DNA from: Legionella sp. W10-070
GTDB taxonomy: Bacteria > Pseudomonadota > Gammaproteobacteria > Legionellales > Legionellaceae
Direction: 5' to 3'
DNA length: 32,520 nt
Assembly: GCF_900640175.1 (NCBI RefSeq)
Contig: NZ_CAAAJC010000026.1
Span: 1 to 32,520 of the forward strand
The stretch's first letter is position 1. Every line of letters begins with the position of its first letter. Of the stretch, positions 32,236-32,520 are shown one piece after another. The notes beneath the pieces were generated by a model that saw only the letters and a list, made by a program, of their open reading frames with translations, searched no databases and had not been told where the DNA came from. Made by a program: the position numbers and the translations under genes.

Positions 32236-32272
32236 CCGATAAACCCTCCTTCCTCCAGGAGAAGCTTATCGG
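32236..32272 (+). terminator. hairpin after the FAD-methyltransferase gene
   Basis: CCGATAA (32236-32242) pairs with TTATCGG (32266-32272), and an inner CTCC/GGAG pair extends the fold. No T run follows, so terminator strength is doubtful. Confidence 0.45.
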
Positions 32273-32280
32273 TCCCGTAC

Positions 32281-32300
32281 ATCCCTGCGAAGGCAGGGAT
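32281..32300. repeat. 20-bp palindrome, dRS3-like core
   Basis: ATCCCTGC-GAAG-GCAGGGAT, a perfect 8-bp stem. Its geometry equals the ATTCCCGC-GCAG-GCGGGAAT units inside the MITE at 21005 and its relic at 94, so it may be a diverged single unit of that repeat. Confidence 0.55.
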
Positions 32301-32404
32301 CCATCCGTCAAAAAAGTTCGTAACTCAAATTAATCCACTGAGGATTGTTTGACTCAATTAAGTTAATTTTCCATTGTCTTTTCCATCTTTTTATTTGCTT
32401 TTCT

Positions 32405-32520
32405 CTAGGTTCTGTGAACGAAATTTCTAACGCATCCATATCAGCGCTCCGGCAAAGTGAATAAACCCTAAAAATGCTGAAATGGTTTTATCGAAACGTG
32501 AAAAAACCCTGCGGAAATGC
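32405..32520 (-). mobile_element. end of an IS5-family insertion sequence (continues off window)
   Basis: The element ends at CTAG (32405-32408) followed by GTTCTGTGAACG. Twelve bases (CTAGGTTCTGTG) are identical to the MITE at 3796 and the solo end at 21154. The transposase stop lies 22 bases inside this end. The rest of the IS is right of the window, so completeness and target duplication cannot be judged. Confidence 0.8.
32427..32520 (-). CDS. IS5-family transposase, C-terminal 30 residues
   Basis: Reads HFRRVFSRFDKTISAFLGF then IHFAGALIWMR and a TAG stop. The pattern R-x-x-x-R-[FY]-D-K-x-x-x-x-[FY]-L-x-[FM]-[IV]-x-x-A is the C-terminal end of IS5-group DDE transposases, including the arginine and aspartate after the catalytic Glu. 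The catalytic triad lies outside the window. Confidence 0.85.
   Translation of the reverse strand, partial: HFRRVFSRFDKTISAFLGFIHFAGALIWMR

Noticed and set aside
1-32520. tRNA or rRNA genes
   Set aside because: No stretch with a T-loop consensus and cloverleaf, and no rRNA-like sequence, was seen on either strand.

Overview
The window looks like a chromosomal segment of a Legionella-type gammaproteobacterium. The main pointers are two adjacent paralogues of the cysteine-containing Legionella major outer membrane protein family at the left, a secreted T2 ribonuclease resembling Legionella SrnA, and AT-leaning intergenic DNA with many small palindromic elements. Identification is by recognition from the sequence alone; no database search was run.

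Layout. 1-629: end of an upstream reading frame, a relic of a palindromic MITE, and the promoter region of the first porin gene. 630-2659: two tandem outer-membrane protein genes, each with its own hairpin-T terminator. 2720-3943: a YhhN/TMEM86-type membrane protein on the minus strand, a small secreted protein, and a CTAG-bounded MITE at that gene's stop codon. 4031-8216 (minus): a tight operon transcribed as MidA-like methyltransferase, PTPS-like pterin enzyme, PriA, acyl-CoA thioesterase. It diverges from a pteridine-reductase-like SDR (8252-9007), which converges with and overlaps a tRNA-dihydrouridine synthase. 10103-10549: a small helical, HEPN-like protein. 10652-17406: a complete MoxR/Bat operon (MoxR, DUF58, DUF4381, BatA, BatB, TPR protein with a 16-copy DQQDK repeat, BatD), each downstream gene overlapping or nearly touching the one before. 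17641-21008: cold-shock protein, a ureohydrolase-fold protein that has lost its metal ligands, the T2 ribonuclease, a 122-bp inverted-repeat element, and a DUF2807 lipoprotein ending inside a second MITE. 21177-23276: an alpha/beta hydrolase and, divergently, a Thr/Pro/Asp-rich repeat protein with a glutamate-rich C-terminus. 23346-27021: guaC, PIN-PhoH ATPase and bcp (minus), diverging from smpB. 27098-28345: a small orphan reading frame, a SPOR-domain secreted protein, and a frameshifted MazF/PemK toxin remnant. 28360-32228: an AT-rich two-gene unit encoding an unrecognised protein and a 915-aa fusion of an FAD oxidoreductase with a methyltransferase. The right edge enters an IS5-family insertion sequence.

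Themes. Housekeeping operons alternate with secretion- or host-linked genes and a layer of small mobile DNA. Two MITE families and the IS end all start with CTAG, and two insertions sit exactly on TAG stop codons, so they spare the genes. The strongest candidates for undescribed biology are the 28360-32228 gene pair, the pterin cluster with an atypical PTPS, the pseudo-ureohydrolase, and the CTAG-targeted MITEs with their likely IS5-type driver.
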